Positions 1 to 8,284 of a stretch of 10,038 nt of DNA are shown here, piece after piece (within the stretch, counting starts at the first letter, position 1; every line of letters starts with the position of its first letter). The notes beneath the pieces were generated by a model. That model did not search any database, was not told where the DNA came from, and saw nothing but the letters and a program-made list of their open reading frames with translations. Made by a program: the position numbers and the translations under genes. The DNA comes from an uncultured Marinilabiliaceae bacterium (lineage in GTDB: Bacteria; Bacteroidota; Bacteroidia; Bacteroidales; Marinilabiliaceae), in assembly GCA_905235955.1 (NCBI GenBank), contig CAJONN010000068.1, positions 1 to 10,038 on the forward strand, in the 5' to 3' direction.

Positions 1-3000
1 CATTTCTCCAGCGTTGGTTACGTAGCATTGGTAGCTGAAGGTATGTTTGCCTCGTGGCAGACGCTCTATGAAGAAATCGACTGAAGCATCGCGTGGCGAG
101 AAGTAGTGAGGTGTGGCACTTTCGTTGCTGTGGCGTGGCAACCACCACCAGCCATGATACCCGCTCGTTTGGTCAAGTGGTTCGAAGGCCGATGGGCGGT
201 AGTCGCTGATGCGCACATAGTCCATATCTTCGGCAGTTGTTACGGTAAGCGTTATGGTTACTTTGTCGCCTACTTTTGTGCCGCCTTCAATGGTGCGCGT
301 GATGCTTATGTCGGCATTGTTGTTTGCTTGCATTTGGTCGGTTGGAAGCAGTGCTGTGCGTTGCCAACTGCCCCACGAGGCGAGTGGCGAGGTGTGAGTT
401 ATCGTAACTTGGTGCGGACTTGGTGCGATGGATATTGGTCCGCTAACTTGCATATTTTCATTGTTATAAGCAATAATATCGGTGTGCCTATTGTCAGTTT
501 TTTGCGTAAGTAGGGCAAGCACGGCGCGCGATGTAGCTTGAGTGTCGTTCCAATGTGTGGTGCGTTTTTCGCGCAAGAGCCAATTTATCACACGTGGCTG
601 GTCGGCATTGTTGGGCGTTAGTTCGTTCATTGCTAATATGAGCATTGAGTGAACGAGCGTAGTGTTGTTATACCAAGCATGACTGTTGAGGCTGATGTGA
701 GCCGAGTAGTCATCGGGGCGGACGAGGTTTTCGCAAACCGATTGCAACATACGTTGTGCCTCTTTGGTGCGCCCAATGCGGTTGAGTATGATGGCTGCGG
801 TGAGTTTTTGTGTAGAACTATTGAGTTTTGAGGCTACGGGTATTGTCGATAGCACTTTTTGCATTGTAACATTAGCTGTGTTGATGCCTTTGAGGCACGT
901 GAGCGTGTAGAGGCGATGAAGCATAATATCGCTGATTTGCGGATTTTTCACTTTGTCGCGCTCCCATTGAGCAACATCTTTGGCAATTTGATTCTCTATG
1001 TATGCTTGTCCTTTGGCGCACATTTCGCTAACGTCGGCACTGCTAACCATGCCATAGCGCACAAGCATTCCGAGCGTAGAGAGTATGTGGCGTGTGATAT
1101 ATTCTGAGCCGTCCATGCCTTTGAACCATGGGAATGAGCCATCGGCGAGTTGCATCTTCTGCAAGTTGCGCAGAGCCATATTGTAGGTGCGTTGCGAAGT
1201 GTTGCCGCTCAGCATTTGCAGCACATCATTGTCGTGGCGATGTTGCAAATCGTTGAAACGAACCCACGGCGAATTTTTCTCCATTTCGTGTTTCAAAAGT
1301 AACGTATCGGCACCACTCTTTAGCTTAGCTACCCACTCTTGTACATCGGTGCGTTGCATTAGCATCATGGCTATTGCCGACGATTCTATTTGTCCGAGAT
1401 ATGTATCAGACGAAGGATAGGTGCAGTTGTGCAGATGTGGCAAGGCACGCAAAACCTCGGTCCATGTATTGCAAGTGTAGCTAAACGAGCTAACAAGTTC
1501 TTTTCCATTGTTACTGAACGGATTAGCGAGCGTATGTTTACCTTCGGTTTGCAACATAAAAGGTTGACTTTCGGTTATCTCTTTGTAGCGCGAAAGCACG
1601 GGCAAAGAGTGTCGTTCGCCATCAGTAAATTGTCCGTTGGTAGCCGACAGAGCTATGCGGAGCGAGTCAGCACCATCGGGCACAACAATGTTGAAATTGA
1701 ACTGATGTTGCTTGCCTGCCGTTGTTGATGTTTTGCGCTGAACATTGCCATTCACATCAAACGATGCTATGACATTGTTACAACTGCTGTCGCAAGTAGC
1801 TGTCATACTTATAATTATAGTATCACCTTCGGTAACTACACGTGGCAGCCAAGCCTTGACGGTGAGAGGCTTGCTAACGGTGAGTGTCTGCTCCACAAAT
1901 CCGCTATTCATCTGCTTATCGTGAGCTATGGCACGGAAACGATAAGTAGTAATATTATCGGGCAGAGTGAACGAGAACGAAGTGTTGCCCAAGCTATCGG
2001 TGCGAAGGTGAGGATAGAAAAAGACCGTTTCGCGGAAGTCGGTGCGGAGTTGAGGCGTTTTTACTGCTGCATCTTCATCTTCCACAATACCAAGCACATC
2101 TGACATTCGTGGAATTGGTGGAAGTTCGGGGGCAGCTTCCATTTCGCTATCCATTACGACAGAGGCGGTAAGAAGTGACTTCTTTTGCGCACCATAGCCA
2201 ACTACCGCAACTTCGTTCAGCTCATCACTACTCATATCAGCTAAGTCCGCTTCTTCTTCTGCAATTGCATTCGTGCTCCTAAAATTTCCACCTTTAATAC
2301 GTACGTGGTTATATACATTTTTGCGATACATAGGATTGTATTGACTGAGATTGAGCTCAGTTAATATGCTAATATCATCATAGATATAATTATGCAGATT
2401 AATATATATGCGTTGTTTTTGAGCATTTTTATCCCATGTTATTTCGCCAATTTGAGGTTTTAGAAAGTTGCAATATGAATAAGAATTAAGCGAATTTCGA
2501 TAGAAATACGTGCGCCATTTGTTGTCGCGAATGCGGTCGAGGCGCATGTCGTACATCGAAGCTAAAACTTCGGCTTCGTTAGTTCCATTTTTACTACCAA
2601 TGGTAAATGTGGCTGTTTGTGTAGCGCCCGGCACATTATGGTTGCGCCATGTAGCGAGCTGAATATCAAGGTCGTTTTTCTCTTCAGCTTTTATTACAGA
2701 TAGCGAACGATCGAAAGTCTCATTGTCTTTGGTTATGCTCGCCATGATATGCAGATTTTCGTAGTTGAGTCCGCCAGCAGGAATAGCTACAGCCAACTGC
2801 TTTATCTCGCCCGACAGAGCTAGATATCGGCGATCGATAATTTTGCCAGCATATTCAACCAATACGAGCATTTTGGCTTTTGGTAAATTGGTGCCAACGT
2901 AGAAATGATAATCCTTGCCGGGCGTGAAACGTTGGTCGGTTGCGCCAAGGTAAATATCTCTATTTAGCTCGCATTTGCCATCGTGAGCGCGCAGACTAAA

Positions 3001-5379
3001 GTTTTTTTCCTTCATGAGCCTTTTGCCCGTGTAGCTCGTTGCTTCTGCCATAATGCGATAGACACCCGTAGCCATATCTTTAGCCGAAATTTTTATTATG
3101 GTATCGCCATTAATTTCAATGGTGCGACGCAAAACAGTGTCGGCAATGGTATAGATAGGAAATCTTTCGTATGTATAAGTAGTAGAGCCAATTATGGTAT
3201 CGCTATTAAGTGCAACGTATGGTTTGTAGCCTCGCGAAGGGCGCATTTTGCAAATGGTGTAAGTAACCTTGTTGCGGAATGGTTGACCATTGAAATTGTC
3301 GCTTTCGAGCGTGAGCGATATACTGTCGGTATTTTCGCACTCATTGGGAACATTAAGTTGTAGCGAACTTCCATATTCATTCACATTAACGTTAGTTTCA
3401 GTTTCGGTTGTCTCGCCCGAAAGATCGGTCATCTTTGCAAAGATGGAGTATGTTTCATCTCTATCGGTGCTATCAGTGGCAAGCGTGTAGCTGAACCGAC
3501 CGTCGGCATCGGTGCGAATGGTGCAAATGGTGTCGTATGCAACATCTTCAATCTCTATTCGTGCATCTATAATAGGCTTATTATCAGCTGATAATGCATA
3601 TCCACTAACCTTTACGCTGTCGCCGGGTGCTATGGCTACTTTTATAGGGTCGAACTCAATGCGGTTGCCACTGCGCTTGTATTCTTCGATATTTATGCTG
3701 CAATAGCCTGATACAGACGCATTTTTCTTAGCTTTTATTTCTATGCTTGCATATCCGAGGTCGACATCAGAAGGGATGCGCAATTTCCCACTTGCCGTGC
3801 CGAAGTCGTTGGTAACGATGGTCGTGTCGGCAATCTTAGTTCCGTTGTGCGAATGCAAAACAACTTCCAATTTCTGAGCCTCGGTGTCAGCCCATTTTTT
3901 CTCGTAATTAGCTTTATAAATCCATGCCTTCAGCTCTACCGTTTGCCCCGGGCGATAGATGCTTCGGTCGGTAACAATGGCAATGCGCGAGTCGGTGCGG
4001 TCGCGGAATCTGTCTCTACCATTTCCCGAAGCCGAAATCTCTATTTGGTCTTTGCCGTTGCACACTTTGCGTTTTTTCCATTTCTTGTCGATGGACAACA
4101 TGCCGTAGTTGTCAACCTTCTTGGTATCAATGGTGGCTTGGGGCAGCGGTTCGCCATTGGTTGCACTGCGTAGCACAATTTGCGATTCGCTGTCAGTATT
4201 AATCTGCATAGTCGAAATGTCGGTTACTTGAAAATCGAAGTGAGCAAGCAGAGTGTCGTGGCGAGCTACAAGTTCGTAATGTCCCAAAGGAAGTTCACGC
4301 AATTCGGTGTAGGTGCTTTGATTACCTATGCGTCCACGAGCCTTTGGAATGCTAAAATGATAGTTTGCAACAGGCTTTTCTTTTTTCGGGTTGAAATCAT
4401 TCACGTCGCCGTTATTTACGCAGTAAATATCAACGTCGACATTTTGTAAGTTCTTGGTGGTTAAACGAATAGGTATGTTGCTATTAGGTATATTTGTTTT
4501 TCCCATACCAACGTCAATACTCTTAGCATCTATAGTGCTCAACTTATTGTTGATGCGTTGCAATGCCTTGCCACACAATATTTTAGCGGCTTTTTGCAGA
4601 TGCACAGTGGCACTATCGGCGTAAGCGTCAGATAGTTGCGGATTTCTCTCATTTTCTTGAGATACGTTGAAATAATATTCGCCTTTTACAAAGTGTGCCA
4701 ATGCCTCCGTTTCTGGCGAGAAGGCAAGAGCGTAGATGCGGTTTATAATCTGAACTATTTCATCGTTGACGCCATAGGGCTGAATGCATAGCAATTCGTA
4801 CAATATTTTGCTTGTAGCCGAGCCATTGTCGCGCCAATCGGTGTTAACATTGTTATGTGCATCGAAGCCGTATAGTTCGCTGTTGGCAAGCATCAGATAG
4901 TCGTAGAGGCTCATCGGTACAATTACTTCGGCACTATCGACCATCGAGTAGGCATCAATCTGTCGGAGTGTATCGCGTTGGGCAAAAATATTTTTAGCAA
5001 AATCTTTGTACTGGTATTCCGCTACAATAGCCTTGCGAAGCATAAGCATTTCGGTGAGAGGAGTTTGTGCTGCGGCTATCTCTTTGTCGATGGCAGCGAG
5101 CATATTTACTGTTGTTTCGATGCGATTGGCGTTGAGGCTCAACTCTTTATCAATAAGATTGAGCATTGTTCGAGCATCATTATTAATACGAGCTCTATGT
5201 TTAGCCTCTTTGAAATATGGCTCGGCACTTTGTGGCAAATCATGCGTGAGGCACGAGTCGATGGCAGCAAACAATTGCTTGTCAGAGAGCGTTTTGAGCG
5301 GATTGTCAGTATGCCCAATAGCAATAGATGCAACAGCTACAATTGCTACAGCTACTATGATAATAATTTTTTTCTGCAT
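1..5379 (-). CDS. Alpha-2-macroglobulin family protein (C-terminus cut off by window edge)
   Basis: Large exported macroglobulin-like protein. The family is thought to act as a periplasmic or surface protease trap or envelope-defence protein. The frame is open from the ATG at 5379 to base 1 (1793 codons). Comparison with the usual C-terminal MG10 domain suggests only some tens of residues are missing. Order: hydrophobic signal segment, about residues 4-22; helical N-terminal region to about 270; macroglobulin-type beta domains; the MG2 signature DRSIYRPGQ at 471-479; further beta domains to about 1000; a variable linker with a SusC-like motif (1053-1074); the A2M domain with RETVFFYPHLRTDSLGNTSF near 1116-1135; a helical thioester-like domain (about 1290-1590, with ADGSFPWFKG near 1412); and a C-terminal domain with YVRISDYRPSAFEPL from 1721. 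The CxEQ thioester is replaced by SSDT (1323-1326). No lipobox Cys is seen. It starts 38 nt after recX. In many bacteria such genes neighbour pbpC, which would lie beyond the left edge. Confidence 0.93.
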   Translation of the reverse strand, partial: MQKKIIIIVAVAIVAVASIAIGHTDNPLKTLSDKQLFAAIDSCLTHDLPQSAEPYFKEAKHRARINNDARTMLNLIDKELSLNANRIETTVNMLAAIDKEIAAAQTPLTEMLMLRKAIVAEYQYKDFAKNIFAQRDTLRQIDAYSMVDSAEVIVPMSLYDYLMLANSELYGFDAHNNVNTDWRDNGSATSKILYELLCIQPYGVNDEIVQIINRIYALAFSPETEALAHFVKGEYYFNVSQENERNPQLSDAYADSATVHLQKAAKILCGKALQRINNKLSTIDAKSIDVGMGKTNIPNSNIPIRLTTKNLQNVDVDIYCVNNGDVNDFNPKKEKPVANYHFSIPKARGRIGNQSTYTELRELPLGHYELVARHDTLLAHFDFQVTDISTMQINTDSESQIVLRSATNGEPLPQATIDTKKVDNYGMLSIDKKWKKRKVCNGKDQIEISASGNGRDRFRDRTDSRIAIVTDRSIYRPGQTVELKAWIYKANYEKKWADTEAQKLEVVLHSHNGTKIADTTIVTNDFGTASGKLRIPSDVDLGYASIEIKAKKNASVSGYCSINIEEYKRSGNRIEFDPIKVAIAPGDSVKVSGYALSADNKPIIDARIEIEDVAYDTICTIRTDADGRFSYTLATDSTDRDETYSIFAKMTDLSGETTETETNVNVNEYGSSLQLNVPNECENTDSISLTLESDNFNGQPFRNKVTYTICKMRPSRGYKPYVALNSDTIIGSTTYTYERFPIYTIADTVLRRTIEINGDTIIKISAKDMATGVYRIMAEATSYTGKRLMKEKNFSLRAHDGKCELNRDIYLGATDQRFTPGKDYHFYVGTNLPKAKMLVLVEYAGKIIDRRYLALSGEIKQLAVAIPAGGLNYENLHIMASITKDNETFDRSLSVIKAEEKNDLDIQLATWRNHNVPGATQTATFTIGSKNGTNEAEVLASMYDMRLDRIRDNKWRTYFYRNSLNSYSYCNFLKPQIGEITWDKNAQKQRIYINLHNYIYDDISILTELNLSQYNPMYRKNVYNHVRIKGGNFRSTNAIAEEEADLADMSSDELNEVAVVGYGAQKKSLLTASVVMDSEMEAAPELPPIPRMSDVLGIVEDEDAAVKTPQLRTDFRETVFFYPHLRTDSLGNTSFSFTLPDNITTYRFRAIAHDKQMNSGFVEQTLTVSKPLTVKAWLPRVVTEGDTIIISMTATCDSSCNNVIASFDVNGNVQRKTSTTAGKQHQFNFNIVVPDGADSLRIALSATNGQFTDGERHSLPVLSRYKEITESQPFMLQTEGKHTLANPFSNNGKELVSSFSYTCNTWTEVLRALPHLHNCTYPSSDTYLGQIESSAIAMMLMQRTDVQEWVAKLKSGADTLLLKHEMEKNSPWVRFNDLQHRHDNDVLQMLSGNTSQRTYNMALRNLQKMQLADGSFPWFKGMDGSEYITRHILSTLGMLVRYGMVSSADVSEMCAKGQAYIENQIAKDVAQWERDKVKNPQISDIMLHRLYTLTCLKGINTANVTMQKVLSTIPVASKLNSSTQKLTAAIILNRIGRTKEAQRMLQSVCENLVRPDDYSAHISLNSHAWYNNTTLVHSMLILAMNELTPNNADQPRVINWLLREKRTTHWNDTQATSRAVLALLTQKTDNRHTDIIAYNNENMQVSGPISIAPSPHQVTITHTSPLASWGSWQRTALLPTDQMQANNNADISITRTIEGGTKVGDKVTITLTVTTAEDMDYVRISDYRPSAFEPLDQTSGYHGWWWLPRHSNESATPHYFSPRDASVDFFIERLPRGKHTFSYQCYVTNAGEM
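1402..1413 (-). other. Degenerate thioester site of the macroglobulin (SSDT in place of CxEQ)
   Basis: In thioester-bearing macroglobulins a CxEQ motif near the start of the helical domain forms the internal Cys-Gln thioester, typically after a segment like LPYLxxYPYxC. Here LRALPHLHNCTYP leads into SSDT at residues 1323-1326. The expected Cys aligns with Ser and the expected Gln with Thr. A Cys lies four residues upstream (1319) but without the EQ partner. The protein is therefore predicted to be thioester-less, like E. coli YfaS rather than YfhM. Confidence 0.7.
2158..2223 (-). other. SusC/TonB-plug-like motif inside the macroglobulin
   Basis: Residues 1053-1074 of the macroglobulin include NEVAVVGYGAQKKSLLTAS. 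This closely resembles the hallmark at the start of the plug domain in SusC-family TonB-dependent receptors (roughly E-V-V-V-x-GYG-x-QKK-x-x-LTG). It sits in the linker between the last macroglobulin beta domain and the A2M domain, just after an acidic stretch (EEEADLADMSSDE). No beta barrel or full plug follows; the next recognisable sequence is the A2M domain. The resemblance is seen directly. Its function here is unknown. Confidence 0.75.
5329..5358 (-). repeat. 15-bp duplication in the macroglobulin signal segment
   Basis: Two adjacent 15-bp units, each encoding Ile-Val-Ala-Val-Ala and differing at two positions (ATAGTAGCTGTAGCA then ATTGTAGCTGTTGCA), make up much of the hydrophobic core of the export signal (residues 8-17). 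This supports a Sec-type signal or membrane anchor at the N-terminus, although no unambiguous cleavage site stands out. Confidence 0.7.
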
Positions 5380-5417
5380 ATTTTGTAACGTAGATATTTT
5401 AGAAAACAAGGGAATAC

Positions 5418-5891
5418 TCAGAAAGCATTGTCGTTCAGCTTAATAAGTTCATCGATCACACGCGACACTTGGTCGAACGAAAAGCCTCTCGATGCACCAA
5501 ACCTCATCAGTTGTGCACGTAGTTTGTAAGGGTCAGCATCGTGAGCCGAGCGCATTTTGGCTTGCATAGCTTTGAGCAGTTTTTGGTCGAACTGTGTAGC
5601 GTCAGTTTCAGCCAAAGCAGCATTTATGGCTTCGTCAGATATTTGACGTCGATGCAATTCGAAGCGTATTTTTTGCTCGCCCCAACCATTAAACTGTAGT
5701 TTGTCGCGCACAAACGTTGAGGCATATCGGCTGTCGTCGATGTATTTATCTCGCCTCAAAGCATCGATAATGCGTTGTTGCTGCTCAGTCGTAAGGTCGG
5801 TGCGACGCATCTTTTCACGTATATCATATTCGCAATGCTCGCTTTTAGCACATAGTGCTGAATATCTGAAAAATGCTTTTTTCTCGTCCAT
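5418..5891 (-). CDS. recX: Regulatory protein RecX
   Basis: RecX binds RecA filaments in the cytoplasm and modulates recombination and the SOS response. The 157-residue length is normal for the family. The best-conserved block is at residues 50-79, YIDDSRYASTF then VRDKLQFNGWGEQKIRFEL, which is the second three-helix repeat. A first repeat spans about residues 8-47. A third, about 103-150, contains LMRFGASRGFSFDQVSRVIDEL-type sequence. The ATG at 5891 gives a normal N-terminus (MDEKKAFFRYSALCAKSEHC). The gene is not next to recA here. It lies between the SpoIID-domain gene (57 nt upstream) and the macroglobulin gene (38 nt downstream), both on the same strand. Its upstream gap is filled by a 7-bp tandem repeat that could affect its expression. 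Confidence 0.95.
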   Translation of the reverse strand: MDEKKAFFRYSALCAKSEHCEYDIREKMRRTDLTTEQQQRIIDALRRDKYIDDSRYASTFVRDKLQFNGWGEQKIRFELHRRQISDEAINAALAETDATQFDQKLLKAMQAKMRSAHDADPYKLRAQLMRFGASRGFSFDQVSRVIDELIKLNDNAF

Positions 5892-5896
5892 ACCCC

Positions 5897-5945
5897 ACTT
5901 AAAACTTATAACTTAAAACTTAAAACTTATAACTTATAACTTAAA
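5897..5945. repeat. Heptamer tandem repeat, 7 copies of ACTTAWA
   Basis: Seven contiguous units of exactly 7 bp, read on the plus strand as ACTTAAA, ACTTATA, ACTTAAA, ACTTAAA, ACTTATA, ACTTATA, ACTTAAA. Only one position (A or T) varies. The array occupies 49 of the 57 bp between the SpoIID-domain stop codon and the recX start codon. It ends 5 bp from the recX ATG, so it makes up the recX leader. Arrays like this can change copy number by slippage. Whether this one does cannot be seen from one sequence. Confidence 0.95.
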
Positions 5946-5948
5946 AAA

Positions 5949-7349
5949 TCACCACCATTTTTCTATTGTGGCGCAACGAAAATAGTGCAAAACGATGCTT
6001 TTGAAGCCAAAACCACGTTCGCTCATAACGGCAGCACCTATTTGGCACATGCCAACGCCATGTCCCCACCCTGCTCCGCGCAATGTGAAGCCGCCATCAG
6101 TTTTTTCTACTACAAACGCCGAGCTATATAGGTGCGATGATGACAATATTCGCCTTATTTCCAATTCTTTACCAAATATCATTGTACGTTTTGTACCTAC
6201 TATTTTCAATCTGTTTATTCTGCCCGAAAAACCTCGTGTAAGCGGTATCAGATCTGTGATAGTACCAAAATCGATGCCAGTTTTTTTTGCCACCAATTCA
6301 GATAGTTCGGCTGTGGTGTAGCTAACCGTCCAACGATAGAAATCGGCTGTTTCTTGGTCGTATGAATTGAGCACCTGCTTCAGCACCGAAGCGTCAGATG
6401 TATTGCAAAATGCATCAGGCGAAGCTTCTATCCAACGGTGTGCATCAGATGGATTGCGCAAGTCGATGCTATAGCCTGAAGGACGGTGAGTGAAGTCAGC
6501 AAACGACTGCAAATAGCGATGCGGAGTGTCGTCCCAACAGGTTTCATATAGCTCAGTTACGCCACCGCAACACTTCGAGAACCGAGCGTCGCACACTTCT
6601 GGTTTTTCACCTCCAGCAGCTGCCGACACTATAAGCATACCAGCTGTTTCGTCAATAGCTTGCTGCACCTTATTGCTACTTGCATTGGCTTGCGATATGC
6701 TACTCCACAACGATATTTTTTCTCTGATTTGCTCTATCTGATTTTTGGGCGTTCGGAGTGCGCCACCAATGCGTGTAAGTCCCTGATAACGTTGACAATG
6801 GTCGTCAGCACAAACATCAAAGAGATGATGGTCGTCGCGGTCGTACCAACGCACTATTTCTGTATCAGACGACTGCTCTATGCGGCTCTGATTATTTTTA
6901 CGTTGCAACTGCGCCACAAGCCAACTACGCGAAACAATGGCATGTGCTTTGAGCAACTCAATGTTCGACGTAGCGCTCATCTCTGATGCTATAACACAAT
7001 AGAGATAATCTTCGAGAGGCAACTTGTTGATAGCCCATATCTTCCCATTGTCAACAACAAACGACAACGAACCGCTAAACGTTTGTGTTTCGGCACGTTG
7101 CCAATGAAAATTGATACCGATAACCACATTGTGTAGGCTAAATGTAGCAGTAGACGATGTTGGCACGAAGCTAAGTTCTTCAAACTTTTTTCCGCCAAAC
7201 TCTATCAGACCATCTGACAACTGCAATGTATGAGTGCCTTGCAACGATAAACTACCCAGCAAATATGGCTCGTTGAAGCTAAACGACATAGCTGTTGCAC
7301 TCATCACACCAACAGAAATAACAGGCTCTGTACCTTTTTGTATCTCCAT
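5949..7349 (-). CDS. SpoIID/LytB domain-containing protein
   Basis: The SpoIID/LytB domain is known from the sporulation lytic transglycosylase SpoIID, which cuts peptide-stripped peptidoglycan glycans, and from the amidase enhancer LytB. This 466-residue protein shows the family landmarks. NKLPLEDYLYCVIASEMSA at 108-126 carries the presumed catalytic Glu (E123), followed by ELLKAHAIVSRSWLV. FDVCADDHCQRYQG at 177-190 has cysteines that could bind metal. FSKCCGGVTE is at 257-266. The closing GAGWGHGVGMCQIGA is at 425-439. I see no signal peptide (N-terminus MEIQKGTEPVISVGVMS), so its site of action is unclear. It starts 5 nt after the DUF4922 stop codon, implying translational coupling. A sporulation role is not implied, since the Bacteroidales do not sporulate. 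Confidence 0.92.
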   Translation of the reverse strand: MEIQKGTEPVISVGVMSATAMSFSFNEPYLLGSLSLQGTHTLQLSDGLIEFGGKKFEELSFVPTSSTATFSLHNVVIGINFHWQRAETQTFSGSLSFVVDNGKIWAINKLPLEDYLYCVIASEMSATSNIELLKAHAIVSRSWLVAQLQRKNNQSRIEQSSDTEIVRWYDRDDHHLFDVCADDHCQRYQGLTRIGGALRTPKNQIEQIREKISLWSSISQANASSNKVQQAIDETAGMLIVSAAAGGEKPEVCDARFSKCCGGVTELYETCWDDTPHRYLQSFADFTHRPSGYSIDLRNPSDAHRWIEASPDAFCNTSDASVLKQVLNSYDQETADFYRWTVSYTTAELSELVAKKTGIDFGTITDLIPLTRGFSGRINRLKIVGTKRTMIFGKELEIRRILSSSHLYSSAFVVEKTDGGFTLRGAGWGHGVGMCQIGAAVMSERGFGFKSIVLHYFRCATIEKWW

Positions 7350-7354
7350 AGTTA

Positions 7355-8284
7355 TCAGTATTTTATATGTTCACTGGGCGAAAAACAAACTTGTTCAAAT
7401 ATCGAAGCAACATCGGCTGCCGTAAGCTTGTCAAAATGTTCTTTTGAGGGCGTAATAAACAAGCCACAAACCTCTGCCGATGCCGGACTTATGAGCAGTT
7501 GCTCGTTGGCTTGCGCTGCATATTGCCATGGACGAAACGCTTTGCGTGGCACTACTAAGGCACAAATATTAGCTTCGTTGGCATACATCACTACATTTAT
7601 CATATCGTCAGCAATGCCATGATGCTCCATTATGAGCTTCAGTTCACTCTCTACATATTGCAAACTTTCGGTTTCTATCTTATATATCAAACGTCCTAAG
7701 TGCGGAGCTATGCAAGTGCTGCCGTTGGTTGTTTGCTTCAAAACGATAGATTTAGCGTTGTCAAAGTCGGCAATAATATGCCAAGCCTCAAGTGTTGATG
7801 CCTGAAAGTGCATGTGGTCAGGAGCCGAAGCACCACATTGTGCACCATTGAAGAAGATAGCCATCTGCGGCATTAGGCGCGACAGTTCAGCCATATCGGC
7901 TACACGCCCCGTCAGATGTTGCGCTTCATGACTTTCAGCAACTATTGTAAGATGCTGACTGAAAATAGGATACGGATTAACAAGCACCTGATAAACATTG
8001 CCACTTGCTGCTCCAAAAGGCAAAGCTATCTGCTCTATTGGCCTATTGCATTGACACAAAAAACATGGTCGCTCTGCTATAGCATTTTGGCTCACATTGG
8101 CATTAGTTGACCTTATGCGAGCCGGATTGTATTGCACCTTGATGCTATAAGTGCCCACATCTATTTGGCGCTGCTCTACCCTACTTAATGCTTTATAGTT
8201 GGCTTGAGCCAAAGGCCATTGTGCAAGTTGCCCTTCGATAAAAAAATCTGCATCGAACAGATGATGTTTAAAGTTGTTGTTCAC
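7355..8284 (-). CDS. DUF4922 domain protein, HIT/GalT-like nucleotidyltransferase or phosphorylase fold
   Basis: 309 residues, matching what I know of Bacteroidota DUF4922 proteins ([11 protein letters not shown] at 23-33, [10 protein letters not shown] at 48-57). Motifs suggest the HIT/GalT superfamily. CFLC at 74-77 is a possible zinc knuckle half. [14 protein letters not shown] at 102-115 resembles the NP-P-HLTI block of GalT and Ap4A phosphorylases. [11 protein letters not shown] at 151-161 gives the HxHxQ active-site triad (H157, H159, Q161). [12 protein letters not shown] lies further on. The substrate is unknown; a sugar or nucleotide phosphate is an inference. The start is GTG at 8284, because there is no early ATG in frame and this start overlaps the glycosyltransferase stop by 17 nt. 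That arrangement points to an operon with the genes on both sides. Confidence 0.88.
   Translation of the reverse strand: MNNNFKHHLFDADFFIEGQLAQWPLAQANYKALSRVEQRQIDVGTYSIKVQYNPARIRSTNANVSQNAIAERPCFLCQCNRPIEQIALPFGAASGNVYQVLVNPYPIFSQHLTIVAESHEAQHLTGRVADMAELSRLMPQMAIFFNGAQCGASAPDHMHFQASTLEAWHIIADFDNAKSIVLKQTTNGSTCIAPHLGRLIYKIETESLQYVESELKLIMEHHGIADDMINVVMYANEANICALVVPRKAFRPWQYAAQANEQLLISPASAEVCGLFITPSKEHFDKLTAADVASIFEQVCFSPSEHIKY

Noticed and set aside
2158..2223. Gene fusion with a TonB-dependent receptor
   Set aside because: Only the short motif is present. No plug or barrel sequence follows before the A2M domain resumes.
106..5388. Many plus-strand open frames of 60-145 codons
   Set aside because: They are antisense shadows of the single long macroglobulin frame, which I checked for stops over most of its length and found open. 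None shows domain features.
5897..5945. CRISPR-like short repeat array
   Set aside because: Units are 7 bp and contiguous with no spacers, so it is a simple tandem repeat.
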